The notes under the pieces are model-generated. The model was not told the origin of the DNA, searched no databases, and saw only the letters and a program-made list of their open reading frames with translations. Positions 7,958-19,425 of a stretch of 64,000 nucleotides of DNA are shown one piece after another. Source of the DNA: Lysobacterales bacterium PRO7. GTDB lineage: Bacteria > Pseudomonadota > Gammaproteobacteria > Xanthomonadales > Rhodanobacteraceae. Every line of letters starts with the position of its first letter. Position 1 is the first letter of the stretch. The DNA lies in assembly GCA_021404785.1 (NCBI GenBank), contig QWHH01000007.1:1-64000 (forward strand), written 5' to 3'. The position numbers and the translations under genes were made by a program.

Positions 7958-10900
7958 ATGAAGGTCAATCGGACGTTTCGCAATCACCGCATGTTGACGC
8001 TGGCCGGCGCCATCGCCATCACCTTGTGTTCCGGCGCGTCGGCGAGCCCGCCGAATTCGGCGCTCGCATTGTGGCGTAACGCGCCTGCCATCGGTGCGGG
8101 TGTCGTCATCGACGGTTCGATCGGCAAGAACATCGCCCTGAACATGCAGCACGGCGAGCGCGCCCGCTATACGGTGATCCTGAAGGAAGAGCCGGTTGCC
8201 ACTTATGACGGACGCACGTCTGGCTTCGCGAAAATTCCGTTGGTCAATGGCCGCTTGAATACGAAATCCACCGAGGCGGCAAAGTACGTCAGTTATCTGC
8301 AGGCACGGCAGAACAAATTCCTCAGCGATGCGGGCACGCAGATCAAGCGTCCGCTCGGTGCGATCATGCAGTTCCAGCACGCCGTCAACGGCGTGGTTGT
8401 CGAGCTGACCAGCGCCGAGGCCGCCAAGATCGCCGCGCGCGACGACGTGTTGCTGGTCGATATCGAAAAAATGCTGCCGTTGATGACCGATCGCAGCCCG
8501 ATCTTCATCGGCGCCGACAAGATCTGGGACGGCAGCGCCACGGGTGGCTTCGCCACGCAAGGCGAAGGCATCGTCATCGGCGATATCGATACCGGCATCA
8601 ACTACGACAGCCCGTCGTTCGCAGGGGTCGGCCCGTTGGACGGTTACCAACACGTCAACCCGCTTGGCGCAGGGAACTACCTGGGCCTGTGCCAATCCGG
8701 CGGCTTCGATGAAGGTCATTGCAACGACAAACTTATCGGACTGTACAATTTCGTCTACAGCGTTTGCAGCGGCGCAGGCAATCCCTGCGGCGCCCCCGGC
8801 ACGTGGAACGTCGGGCAGGGCGCGCTCGATGTCAACGGGCATGGATCGCACACCACGAGCACGGCCGGCGGTAACCACGCAACAATCGACTACAGCGGCG
8901 GCAACTTCACCATTCAGGGCGTGGCGCCGCACGCCTCGTTGATCGAATACACGGTCTGCTACACGGTGGTCAGCACTGGCCAGGGTTCGTGCCCGAGTAC
9001 GTCCACCACGGCTGCGGCCAACCAGGCAGTTGCCGATGGCATCGTCGACGTTCTCACCTTCTCCATCGGCGGTGGCACCTCGCCGTGGACCGACAGCACC
9101 TCGATGGCTTTCCTCGGCGCGCAGAACGCCGGCATCTTTGTCGTCGCCGCGGCCGGCAACGATGGTCCCGCCGCCTCGACGGTGAGCCATGTCGAACCCT
9201 GGGTGGCCACCGCCGCCGCGTCTACCGACGATCAGGTCTTCGGCTACACGTTCAACCTCAACGGCCCTGGCACGCCGCCGGGCAATACCGTCGGTCTGCC
9301 GGTGCGCCCGGGCGCGAATCCGCAGCCGACGGGCGACCTGGTGAATCTGCCGATCACGCAGAGCCCCGGTTTTGCCAACGGCAACAATGATGGCTGCACC
9401 GCTTTTGCCAGCGCGCACACGTTCGACCGCGACCAGAGCGCTGACCGTATCTTTGCCGACGGGTTCGAAACCACGCCGACCCCGCCGCCCTACCAGAAAG
9501 GCATTGCCGTGCTGCATCTGGATGCCAGCAACAGTGGCTGCGGCAGCGTGACACGCCGCGGCAATGCGCTGAATGCGGGCGCCGCCGGCGTGATCTTCGT
9601 CGACAGCGCCTACATCAACCTGGGCGCGTCCGACACCTCGTATTCGATGATCTTCTCGGACTGGAACAACGTCTATGCGCAGATCATCGGCGATCCGGCC
9701 AATGCCACCGCGTCGGTGCTGCTGCCGCTGAAGGCCTATTTCACGGCGCAGGGCGACGTCATCGCCAACTTCAGCTCGCGCGGTCCGGCTGCCGGCATCG
9801 GCGGTCAGGCCATCGTCAAGCCTGAAATCGCCGCACCGGGCGTCGGCATCCTTGCTGCTTATATGGGCGCTCCCGGAGCCGCCGCGGTAGAGGACGGCAC
9901 TTCGATGGCCACGCCGCACATTGCCGGTTCTGCGGCGTTGCTGCGCGCGCTGCATCCGACTTGGTCGCCGACGCAGATCCGTTCGGCGATGATGATGACC
10001 GCCAAGACTGCGGGCGTGGTCAATCAGGATGGATCGCCCGCCGGCATCTGGGATACCGGCAGCGGTCGCATCGACCTGCCGAGTGCGGCCAAGGCCAGCT
10101 TGTTGTTCGATGAAACCGGCGCAAACTTCCTGGCTGCCAATCCGGCTTTGGGCGGCAAGATATCCACGCTCAACCTGCCCAGCATTGCCGACAGCAACTG
10201 CGTCGGTCCGTGTACGTACACGCGCACGGTGCGCGGCGTCCATGCCGGTGCCGTCACCTACGCATTGAGCATCAACGGTTTTCCCGCAGGCGCCGCGTCA
10301 GTGGCTCCGGCGAGCCTGCTGATGCCGACCGGTGGCACCAAGACCTTCACCGTGACCGTCAGCGGAGACCAGTTGACTTCGGGCCAGTACACCCAGGGCC
10401 AGGTGACGTTCACGCCCAGCGACCCGAGTCTTCCGGTGCAACACATGCCGGTTGCGGTCAAGCCGGGCGGACCTGCGATCCAGGTCGCTCCGTCCGCGGT
10501 CTCCGCTTCAGCAGCCTTTGGCGGCAGTGCCGTGACGCAGCCGTTGACCGTGACGAACATCGGCAATCCCACGCTCAACTGGACTGTCGGGACCGGTAAT
10601 GCGCCGATCACCGTGATGAATACGGCTACCACCGGCAACGGTGAGTTGGGCGGTTATTACAACAAGATCCCGGCCAGCAGCTATCTGGCCCAGAACTTCG
10701 ATGTCTCCATGCCGACGCGAATCACCAAGCTGACCGCAAACGGGTTCCGCCTGCCGAGCGGCAGCCTGACGACAGCGAACACTCCGGCCATTACGTTCAA
10801 GGTCTACGCGGATGCCAGCGGCGTCCCTGCCGGCACCGTGGGCGATCCGCCGACGGTCAATATCGGCACGCCGCCGCTGTTCGATTACACGAACTCGATC

Positions 10901-13564
10901 GGCACCGCCAATGGCATCACCGCGACGAACGGCGTCATCAACCTCGACCTGACCAAAGCCGGCGTTCCAGTGCTGAATCTGGCTGCCGGTCGTTATTGGC
11001 TGGTGGTCGCACCGAACATCAATTCGAATGCGGGCAATACGGCTTCGGATCCGCTGTGGGCATGGCGCGTGAGTTCGGATCCGGTCATCGGCAACAGCGC
11101 ACAGATCATTGGCTCACTGTGGGGCATCACCGCCTGGGAGGATGTCGAAGCCACGCCGACCATGCTGTCGAGCATCGTCGCCGGCACGGTCGGCTGCACC
11201 CAGCCGTCGTGGGTCAGCTACGTGCCGAACAGCGGCGCCTTGGGCTACAACGGCGTAAGCAACGTCACCGTCACGTTCGATCCGACCGGCCTGTTCGCGG
11301 GCAGTTATGGCGGCACGCTTTGCATCACCAGCAATGCGACGAACACGCCCACGGTGGTGACCGGACTGACGTTCACGGTAACCGGCACGCCGCCGACTGC
11401 GCCGACGCTAGGCGCCGCGTTCTCGCCCGGCAGCATTGTCACCGGCGGCAGCAGTGCGTTGACGCTGACCTTGAGCAACTCGAACACGCTGCCAGCCGTT
11501 CTCAGCGCCGACTTCACCGACGCGCTGCCCACCGGCCTGGTCGCCAGCAACGCGGCGACGACTTGCATTGGCGGGGCAGGTGCCAGCCTCGGCAGTGGCG
11601 GCAGTTCGTTGATCCTGGGCAATGGCGCCGCGATCCCGGCGGGTGGATCGTGCACGCTGACCGCGGACGTGACTTCTTCCGCAGCGGGCAACTACACCAA
11701 CGCGATCCCGGCCGGCGCACTGCAAACCAACGCAGGCAACGCGGCAGCGACCTCGGCAGGGCTGACCGTTACCGGCATCAGTGCTCCGACCGTGGCCAAG
11801 AGTTTTGCCCCGGCCAGCATCACGACCGGCGCGGCCAGCACGCTGACCATCACGCTGTCCAACAACAATCCGGCCGTGGCTACGCTATCGTCTGACCTCA
11901 CCGATACCTTCCCGAGCGGCATGGTGCTGACCGGCACACCGGCTGCGGCGACTACCTGCACGGGCGGCAGTGGCGTGTCCACGACCAGCGGTTCGATCAC
12001 GCTGGGCCAGAACGCCACGATTCCGGCGAACGGATCGTGCACGGTAAGCGTCAACGTCACTTCCGCCAGTCCGGGCAGCTACGCCAACCAGATCGACGTC
12101 GGTGCGCTGGTGACGAATTTTGGCAGCAATACGGCGGCGGCGAACGACACGCTGACGGCAGTGGCGCCGGATCTGTACCGGCTGTACAGCAACCTCGGCA
12201 CGGATGCGGGCAGCGATCTGCTCAACGGCAGCACCACGGTCGTCGGCACGAGTCGCTACACGCCCATGGTGTGCAGCCGGCTGACCCTGGCTCAACCCGG
12301 ACAGCAGTTGATCACGAGCTTCACCTGGTCTTCGACGAATCACAACGCGGCTGCAGTTACACCGACCACCGGAATCACGTTCTACGACGATTCCGGTGCC
12401 AGCGGCGGGCCGGGCGTTCGCCTTGGCAACACCAACGGCTTGTACTATTCCGGCGGCAATTACGGCACCACGCTCAATCCGGGAACCAACTACTTCACCG
12501 GCAATCCGTTCGGATACACGGCGACGTACGTGCCCGCGCCGAGCGGCGGCGGCAACGCGAATGTCTGGGCCTGCCTGTATTACTACGGCGCCTCGGCAAC
12601 GTTCACGGATACGCAGTTGTCGAATCTGGGCATGGAGAAATTCACGAACGCGCCGACCGTCGGTTCCACCACCGACCTTGCGTTCATCTCCACGGGCGCA
12701 CCGAACGGCGGCAGCGGCGTCTGGATCGATAATCCTCCGGGCAATCTCGTTGCCGGCACGGGTGCCGCGAACGTCTTCGCCTGGGAGCTGACGACCCTGG
12801 GCACCAACATCATGCTCGACACCTACCAGATGAAGAACGCCAGCGGCACCGCGGCGACTGGTGCCATCGCCCTCAACAGCGCAACCGGTGTTGCCCGCAA
12901 CTTCACCGGCTATGCCGCCACGATCACGGCGCCGGCAGGCGGCAACAAGTGGAGCGTGACCGGCTTGCAGTTGACGCCATTGTGCAACGCGATAAAGACA
13001 TTCAACGCGGTGCAGGCCAAGATCCAGTTCTGGGATACGTTCGCAGGTTCGACCGCCACGCCGGTGTTCTCCAACTCCGCGCCGATCGCCTCGGTCACCG
13101 CCAATTTGGACCTGGTGACTGCAAATGGCTGCGCCACTGCCACCAGCTACTACATCCTGCCGGTGCGTCTGGATACGCCGGTGGCGGTCGGTGCGGGTTC
13201 GACGCTTGGTGTCACGATCGAATACCTGACCGATACGGGTTCGGGTCTCGGCGCCAATGCCGATCTGGTTTCCCTCACCAATTCGGCGAGCGCTGGTTTC
13301 GCGCCGGCCGTCGGCGCCAATGCTTCCACCGGCGCGACCGGCTGGTACAAGAGCGCCAGCAATCGCGGCGACCTCAACTTCGAGAATGGCGATTACGTGA
13401 CGGGTACGCGCGTGCACATACCGGTGCGTGTCTACGGCAACCAGGTTTCAGCTACGGGCAGTATCGTGCCTATGGCGAGGGAGTTGACGTCGCAGAGCCC
13501 GCAGCAGCAAACGGAAGTGGAATCACCGATGCAGAACGGCCCGCTTTCGCTCGAAAAACAGTAA
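7958..13564 (+). CDS. Large secreted subtilisin-like serine protease (S8) with PA insertion and C-terminal repeats
   Basis: 1868 residues. The ATG at 7958 follows GGAGAGTC and starts a signal peptide (cut near GASAS). An inhibitor-I9 propeptide spans about 65-195. The catalytic triad is visible: Asp211 in DIDTGI, His295 in GHGSH, Ser649 in DGTSMATPH. A PA-type domain is inserted between His and Ser (about 395-590); inside it lies IFADGFE (498-504) followed by a Thr/Pro linker. After the catalytic domain come a fibronectin-III-like segment, a jelly-roll-like region, two tandem DUF11-like repeats (about 1148-1270 and 1276-1395, each with FSPGSI or FAPASI and a Cys pair) and further beta-rich sequence. 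It probably digests protein outside the cell after type II export. The very long C-terminal half may mediate attachment. Confidence 0.93.
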   Translation: MKVNRTFRNHRMLTLAGAIAITLCSGASASPPNSALALWRNAPAIGAGVVIDGSIGKNIALNMQHGERARYTVILKEEPVATYDGRTSGFAKIPLVNGRLNTKSTEAAKYVSYLQARQNKFLSDAGTQIKRPLGAIMQFQHAVNGVVVELTSAEAAKIAARDDVLLVDIEKMLPLMTDRSPIFIGADKIWDGSATGGFATQGEGIVIGDIDTGINYDSPSFAGVGPLDGYQHVNPLGAGNYLGLCQSGGFDEGHCNDKLIGLYNFVYSVCSGAGNPCGAPGTWNVGQGALDVNGHGSHTTSTAGGNHATIDYSGGNFTIQGVAPHASLIEYTVCYTVVSTGQGSCPSTSTTAAANQAVADGIVDVLTFSIGGGTSPWTDSTSMAFLGAQNAGIFVVAAAGNDGPAASTVSHVEPWVATAAASTDDQVFGYTFNLNGPGTPPGNTVGLPVRPGANPQPTGDLVNLPITQSPGFANGNNDGCTAFASAHTFDRDQSADRIFADGFETTPTPPPYQKGIAVLHLDASNSGCGSVTRRGNALNAGAAGVIFVDSAYINLGASDTSYSMIFSDWNNVYAQIIGDPANATASVLLPLKAYFTAQGDVIANFSSRGPAAGIGGQAIVKPEIAAPGVGILAAYMGAPGAAAVEDGTSMATPHIAGSAALLRALHPTWSPTQIRSAMMMTAKTAGVVNQDGSPAGIWDTGSGRIDLPSAAKASLLFDETGANFLAANPALGGKISTLNLPSIADSNCVGPCTYTRTVRGVHAGAVTYALSINGFPAGAASVAPASLLMPTGGTKTFTVTVSGDQLTSGQYTQGQVTFTPSDPSLPVQHMPVAVKPGGPAIQVAPSAVSASAAFGGSAVTQPLTVTNIGNPTLNWTVGTGNAPITVMNTATTGNGELGGYYNKIPASSYLAQNFDVSMPTRITKLTANGFRLPSGSLTTANTPAITFKVYADASGVPAGTVGDPPTVNIGTPPLFDYTNSIGTANGITATNGVINLDLTKAGVPVLNLAAGRYWLVVAPNINSNAGNTASDPLWAWRVSSDPVIGNSAQIIGSLWGITAWEDVEATPTMLSSIVAGTVGCTQPSWVSYVPNSGALGYNGVSNVTVTFDPTGLFAGSYGGTLCITSNATNTPTVVTGLTFTVTGTPPTAPTLGAAFSPGSIVTGGSSALTLTLSNSNTLPAVLSADFTDALPTGLVASNAATTCIGGAGASLGSGGSSLILGNGAAIPAGGSCTLTADVTSSAAGNYTNAIPAGALQTNAGNAAATSAGLTVTGISAPTVAKSFAPASITTGAASTLTITLSNNNPAVATLSSDLTDTFPSGMVLTGTPAAATTCTGGSGVSTTSGSITLGQNATIPANGSCTVSVNVTSASPGSYANQIDVGALVTNFGSNTAAANDTLTAVAPDLYRLYSNLGTDAGSDLLNGSTTVVGTSRYTPMVCSRLTLAQPGQQLITSFTWSSTNHNAAAVTPTTGITFYDDSGASGGPGVRLGNTNGLYYSGGNYGTTLNPGTNYFTGNPFGYTATYVPAPSGGGNANVWACLYYYGASATFTDTQLSNLGMEKFTNAPTVGSTTDLAFISTGAPNGGSGVWIDNPPGNLVAGTGAANVFAWELTTLGTNIMLDTYQMKNASGTAATGAIALNSATGVARNFTGYAATITAPAGGNKWSVTGLQLTPLCNAIKTFNAVQAKIQFWDTFAGSTATPVFSNSAPIASVTANLDLVTANGCATATSYYILPVRLDTPVAVGAGSTLGVTIEYLTDTGSGLGANADLVSLTNSASAGFAPAVGANASTGATGWYKSASNRGDLNFENGDYVTGTRVHIPVRVYGNQVSATGSIVPMARELTSQSPQQQTEVESPMQNGPLSLEKQ

Positions 13565-13582
13565 GGTTCAACGATTGCACTG

Positions 13583-13613
13583 AAAGCCCGGGCTCGCCGC
13601 CCGGGCTTTTTTT
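13583..13613 (+). terminator. Rho-independent terminator after the subtilase gene
   Basis: AAAGCCCGGG (13583-13592), 7-base loop, CCCGGGCTTT (13600-13609) continuing into a run of T to 13613. It lies between two convergent genes. Confidence 0.9.
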
Positions 13614-13616
13614 GGA

Positions 13617-14177
13617 TCAATACGCCGCGCCGCCCAATTCCCGGTAGCGCACGAACACCTGCCGCGCTTCGTCGCGGCGGATATCACGGCGCACCGCAAT
13701 GCCGCGCTTTTTCAGCTCGCCGATCCAGTCGGCTGGAAGCGGGCCTTCGTCGAATTCGGAAAGTTCTTCGACGTCTTCGCTGCGTGCGCCGATCAGCAGT
13801 TCATCGACCCCGGCCCACACCGTTGCGCCGTAGCACTGGCAACACGGCTGTGCACTGGTGGCGAGGATGAATTTCGCGCCGTCTTCGTTGAGGCGGAAGC
13901 GTTGCAGGCGCTGCTGCGCAAGCATGAAGGCCATCATCTCGGCGTGCGCAGCAGAACACGATTGCGGCACCACGCGGTTGACGCCAACGGCGACGAGACG
14001 ACCTTCGCCGGTAAATACCGCTGCCCCGAACGGTCCGCCGCCGCGGTTCTCCACGTTGCCGCGTGCCAGTTCGATCGCCAGCGCGATCTTGGCGTCGTCG
14101 TCCGCGTACAGGCGCGTGTCGTCGACCTTGTCGCGCAGCCAGAGGGGCAGGGTGAGGTGCAGTTGGGCCGGAATCAT
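13617..14177 (-). CDS. Nucleoside deaminase of the cytidine-deaminase fold (guanine deaminase-like)
   Basis: 186 residues. The zinc site is seen as HAE (S-A-A-H-A-E-M-M-A-F) and the PCCQC motif, matching the H-A-E / P-C-x-x-C pattern of CMP/dCMP and guanine deaminases. The glycine-rich GGGPFGAAVF before it is typical of the guanine deaminase / TadA-like branch. The substrate cannot be fixed from sequence. The ATG at 14175-14177 lies 7 bases after the glnS stop, so the gene is cotranscribed with glnS. A start 13 codons earlier would overlap glnS and is less likely. Confidence 0.85.
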   Translation of the reverse strand: MIPAQLHLTLPLWLRDKVDDTRLYADDDAKIALAIELARGNVENRGGGPFGAAVFTGEGRLVAVGVNRVVPQSCSAAHAEMMAFMLAQQRLQRFRLNEDGAKFILATSAQPCCQCYGATVWAGVDELLIGARSEDVEELSEFDEGPLPADWIGELKKRGIAVRRDIRRDEARQVFVRYRELGGAAY

Positions 14178-14184
14178 GGTGCGC

Positions 14185-15918
<1,734 letters not shown>

Positions 15919-15998
15919 GGCGCGGGCAGTCGAATCGGATCGTCAAGTTTAGCAGGGCGGGCTTGGTCTGCGGCGCTTGCGCATGGGACAATCGCGGC

Positions 15999-16781
15999 AT
16001 GTTGCACGACAAGAAAATCGCCGTCGTCATGCCGGCCTACCGGGCCGAGAAGACCCTGGAGGAGTGCTTTCGCGCGATTCCGCACGACGTCGTCGACGAC
16101 ATCGTGCTGGTCGACGACGCCAGCGACGATGCGACCCTTGCCGTGGCCGAGCGCCTGGGCATCCGCAGCCACCGGCATCCGCGCAATCGCGGCTACGGCG
16201 GCAACCAGAAGACGTGCTACACGCTGGCATTGCAGACCGATGCGGACATCGTGGTGATGCTGCACCCGGACTACCAGTACGATCCGCGCCTGATCACGCC
16301 GATGGCGGGCATGATCGCGTCCGGCGTGTACGACGTCGTGCTCGGCTCGCGCATTCTCGGCAACACCGCGTTGGCCGGTGGCATGCCGCTGTACAAATAC
16401 GTGTTCAATCGCATTTTGACGCTGGCACAGAATCTCGTGATCGGCGCGAAGCTGTCGGAATACCACACCGGCTATCGCGCCTTTTCGCGTCGTGTGCTCG
16501 AGACCTTGCCGTTGGCGGCGAACTCCGACGATTTCGTGTTCGACAACCAGATGCTCGTGCAAGCGCTGGCGTTCGGCATGCGTATCGGCGAGGTGTCCTG
16601 TCCGACGAGGTATTTTCCAGAAGCGAGCCAGATCAGTTTCGCGCGTTCGCTGCGCTATGGGCTGGGCGTGCTCAAGACGAGCATCGCGTTCCGCTTGTGG
16701 AAATGGAAACTCGCCAAGCCGCGATTTCTTTCCGCCGAAGCGGGCCTGCGCTTGGCTGCGGCAGTGGAGGCCGATTCTTGA
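15999..16781 (+). CDS. Family 2 glycosyltransferase (dolichyl-phosphate mannosyltransferase-like)
   Basis: 260 residues. N-terminal GT-A fold: [15 protein letters not shown], then [14 protein letters not shown], and the metal site [10 protein letters not shown] in place of the usual DxD. This resembles the DPM1-like branch that makes polyprenyl-phosphate sugars or decorates lipid carriers. No membrane segments. The ATG at 15999 gives the normal family start [13 protein letters not shown]; the frame is open further upstream but overlaps the glnS promoter side. It is translationally coupled to the GT-C-type membrane protein that follows, which would be a natural user of the lipid-linked sugar. 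Confidence 0.88.
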   Translation: MLHDKKIAVVMPAYRAEKTLEECFRAIPHDVVDDIVLVDDASDDATLAVAERLGIRSHRHPRNRGYGGNQKTCYTLALQTDADIVVMLHPDYQYDPRLITPMAGMIASGVYDVVLGSRILGNTALAGGMPLYKYVFNRILTLAQNLVIGAKLSEYHTGYRAFSRRVLETLPLAANSDDFVFDNQMLVQALAFGMRIGEVSCPTRYFPEASQISFARSLRYGLGVLKTSIAFRLWKWKLAKPRFLSAEAGLRLAAAVEADS

Positions 16782-18421
16782 TCGCCGGATTGCGCAAGGC
16801 CGTGGCGCCCGCGGCCGCATGGTGGATCGTCTTTACCATTGCGCTGGCCGCGGGAGTCTTCCTGCGTTGCTGGCAACTCGGCAGCCAGATCCTGATCGAC
16901 GACGAATGGCATGCGATCCAGAAGCTGCTGTATTCGGACTACGCCGGCATCGCCACGCATTTTGGCGTCGCTGACTACAGCATCCCGCTGACGCTCTACG
17001 ATCGCTTCCTGTCCCTGCACGGCGGTTTGAGCGAATGGCGCATGCGCCTGCCGATGTTGTTGTCCGGCATCGCGTTGATCGCCGTTGCCCCGTGGTTGAT
17101 GCGACGGCGCGCCACGCCCGCGGCACTGGCGACGTGGAGCGTGCTGCTGGCGATTTCGCCGATCATGGTCTACCACAGCCGCACCGCACGGCCTTACGCG
17201 ATCACGACGTTGCTCGTCTTCGTTGCCATCGTCGCTTTTTTCGAGTGGTGGCAAAGGCGCGAACGGCGCTGGGCGACGGCGTATGTATTCGCCACGTTCC
17301 TCGCCGGCTGGCTGCACCTGATCACGCTGCCCTACCTGCTGATGCCTTTCGCGTTTTGCGCCGGGACCGCGCTGCTGCGCGGGCGCGAACGTTGGCGCGA
17401 TCTGGCGCACCTGTTGTTGTTCGGAGTGATCGTGGCGTTGCCGCTGGCCGCGGCGCTGTTGCCGCCACTGCTCAATGACATGGGCGCGCTCGCGGCGAAA
17501 TCGGAAACCGGATACGTCACGGTGCATAGCGTCTACCGCGCTTCGATGCTGGCGTTGGGCGTGCACCAGGCCCTGCCTTTCACGGTATTGCTGGCCCTGA
17601 GCGGACTCGGCGCATGGTCATGGTGGCGACGCGAGGCGCAGTTCGTGGCGTACGTCGTCACAATTGTCGCCGTTGCGGCGGGCGCCGTCATGCTGGCGCA
17701 CCCGGCATGGGTGCAGAATCCGGGTACGCTTGCACGCTACCTGCAACCCTCGCTGCCGTTCGTGTTGTTGTTCGCCGCCGAGGGCGTCGCCGTGGTGTTG
17801 TCGCGGCTCGCGCTGGCAGTGCAGGCAGCGATCATCGTTTTCGCAGCGGTTGCGCTGTTTTATGCCGGACCGATGCCCGGCTACCTGTATTGGCCTAACC
17901 AGCTCATGGGCCATCCGTATTTCCAGGCCGATTACGATCCCGCCTTCAATCCGTATTACACCCTGCTTCCAACCGGTCCGGTACCCTCGTTCTACCATCG
18001 GCTGTCACGGTTGCCCGCCGGATCCCTGATGCTTGTCGAGGCGCCTTGGTCGATCGTGTCCTACCAGGACCCGGAGCAGTTGTATCAGGCTGTACATCGG
18101 CAGTTCGTGAAAATCGGCATGGTCGCTCCGGAATGCGGCATGCCGCCGGCATACGGGCAATATCCTGAAACCCGTGACATGCGCTTGCGCGAAGTCCGGC
18201 ATTTGTCCGCGATCCTGCGCGGCGAAGCGAAAGGCGCCGATTTCCTGGTCATGCACCTGCATGCATGGCCCGCGTATGTGCCGCCGCCGGAGTGGCCGGA
18301 CGTGCGCGGATGCCTGCCGCTGGTCGAGGCGAAATTGGGGCCCGCGGTTTACCGCGATCGCGACCTGGAAGTGTTTGCCTTGTCGGCCAAGGCGCGTTCC
18401 ATCGTGTCGACATGGCGCTGA
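16778..18421 (+). CDS. Polytopic membrane glycosyltransferase (GT-C, PMT/ArnT-like)
   Basis: 547 residues from a TTG at 16778 that overlaps the preceding stop (TTGA) and follows GGAGG at 16766-16770. About ten or more membrane segments cover residues 12-375. The first periplasmic loop contains the acidic motif DDEW at 41-44, as in GT-C enzymes that use polyprenyl-phosphate sugars. [10 protein letters not shown] in a later loop is typical of ArnT/RgtB-like proteins. A soluble C-terminal domain of about 160 residues contains four or more aromatics. Paired with the DPM1-like enzyme upstream, it would transfer a sugar to lipid or protein in the periplasm. Acceptor unknown. Confidence 0.85.
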   Translation: MIAGLRKAVAPAAAWWIVFTIALAAGVFLRCWQLGSQILIDDEWHAIQKLLYSDYAGIATHFGVADYSIPLTLYDRFLSLHGGLSEWRMRLPMLLSGIALIAVAPWLMRRRATPAALATWSVLLAISPIMVYHSRTARPYAITTLLVFVAIVAFFEWWQRRERRWATAYVFATFLAGWLHLITLPYLLMPFAFCAGTALLRGRERWRDLAHLLLFGVIVALPLAAALLPPLLNDMGALAAKSETGYVTVHSVYRASMLALGVHQALPFTVLLALSGLGAWSWWRREAQFVAYVVTIVAVAAGAVMLAHPAWVQNPGTLARYLQPSLPFVLLFAAEGVAVVLSRLALAVQAAIIVFAAVALFYAGPMPGYLYWPNQLMGHPYFQADYDPAFNPYYTLLPTGPVPSFYHRLSRLPAGSLMLVEAPWSIVSYQDPEQLYQAVHRQFVKIGMVAPECGMPPAYGQYPETRDMRLREVRHLSAILRGEAKGADFLVMHLHAWPAYVPPPEWPDVRGCLPLVEAKLGPAVYRDRDLEVFALSAKARSIVSTWR

Positions 18422-18485
18422 CGGCTTTACCGAAACCGCGGAAAGCAGTAGCGTGCGTTGCGACGCCACCGCGCGGGTGACTGGC

Positions 18486-18752
18486 ATGCAAATCGTCTAT
18501 CGGGCCGAAAACATCATCGACGCGAATCTGGTCAAGAACGCGCTCGAAGCCGAGGGCATTCCGGCCTTCGTTGGCGGCCAGTACCTGACCGGAGCGATCG
18601 GCGAGTTGCCGCCGATGCCGCTGGTCAATGTGATGGTCGCCGAGATCGATTTGCCGCGTGCGCGCGCAATCGCGGAAAAACTCGACACCGAACTCGCCGA
18701 ACGCCGCGCCGAACCCGATCACGACGCCGGCTGGCTGCCGGAGCCCGTCTAG
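18486..18752 (+). CDS. DUF2007 family protein
   Basis: 88 residues, MQIVYRAENIIDANLVKNALEAEGI at the start being the family pattern (coded here in pieces, residues 1-25). DUF2007 proteins are small cytoplasmic alpha/beta domains annotated as possible signal-transducing proteins, without a proven function. The ATG at 18486 has no strong Shine-Dalgarno but matches the family N-terminus. It sits 64 bases after the GT-C gene and 8 bases before the GST gene. Confidence 0.8.
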   Translation: MQIVYRAENIIDANLVKNALEAEGIPAFVGGQYLTGAIGELPPMPLVNVMVAEIDLPRARAIAEKLDTELAERRAEPDHDAGWLPEPV

Positions 18753-18760
18753 GAATCCCC

Positions 18761-19420
18761 ATGTCAGCAATACCCGTCCTCGTCATCGGCAGCAAGAACT
18801 ATTCGTCGTGGTCGCTGCGCCCGTGGCTGCTGTTGCGCGCATTCGGTGTTGCGTTCGATGAAATCCTGTTGCCGCTGGATGTGCCGGAATTCTACGCGCG
18901 CATCCACGACTACTCGCCGACCGGGCGCGTGCCGGTGCTCCACGACGGCGATGTGCGCGTGTGGGATTCGCTGGCGATCGCCGAATACGCGAACGAACGC
19001 TGGCTCGATGGTCGCGGCTGGCCGACCGACATGGCTGCCCGCGCGCTGGCACGGTCGATCAGTGCCGAGATGCATTCCGGATTCGCCGCACTGCGCAACG
19101 AATTGCCGATGAATTGCCGCAAGCGCGTGAAAAACCACCCGACGAGCAAAGATGCGCAGGCCGATATCGAACGGATCAAGGCGATCTGGCGCGAGGCGCG
19201 CGCGCTTCATGGCAAGGACGGGCCGTTCCTGTTCGGCGCGTTGGGCATCGCCGACGCCATGTACGCACCGGTCGTGCTGCGTTTCGAAAGCTACGACGTC
19301 GCGCTCGATCCGGTCGAGCGCGCCTATGCCGATGCGATTTTGGCCCTGCCGGCGCTGCGCGAATGGCTGGCCGCGACCGCGAACGAACCGCTTGCGCCGC
19401 TGCACGAGCAGGCGAAGTGA
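18761..19420 (+). CDS. Glutathione S-transferase family protein
   Basis: 219 residues. The thioredoxin-like N-terminal domain shows NYSSWSLRPWLLL (active-site Ser in SSWS), PTGRVPVLHDGD with the cis-proline, and the glutathione gamma-Glu contact VWDSLAIAEY. An all-helical C-terminal domain follows from about residue 85. It resembles YfcF-type and zeta-like GSTs. Soluble, cytoplasmic, probably detoxifying or peroxide-reducing. The start is 8 bases after the DUF2007 stop; the next gene begins directly after. Confidence 0.88.
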   Translation: MSAIPVLVIGSKNYSSWSLRPWLLLRAFGVAFDEILLPLDVPEFYARIHDYSPTGRVPVLHDGDVRVWDSLAIAEYANERWLDGRGWPTDMAARALARSISAEMHSGFAALRNELPMNCRKRVKNHPTSKDAQADIERIKAIWREARALHGKDGPFLFGALGIADAMYAPVVLRFESYDVALDPVERAYADAILALPALREWLAATANEPLAPLHEQAK

Positions 19421-19425
19421 TCGCG

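Noticed and set aside
7952-10243. A 763-residue minus-strand frame opposite the subtilase gene, and similar long antisense frames at 1690-3405, 11885-13417, 28067-29959, 32313-33184 and 34751-36628
   Set aside because: High G+C shadow frames. They are Arg/Ala-rich without domains, and the opposite strand encodes recognisable proteins.
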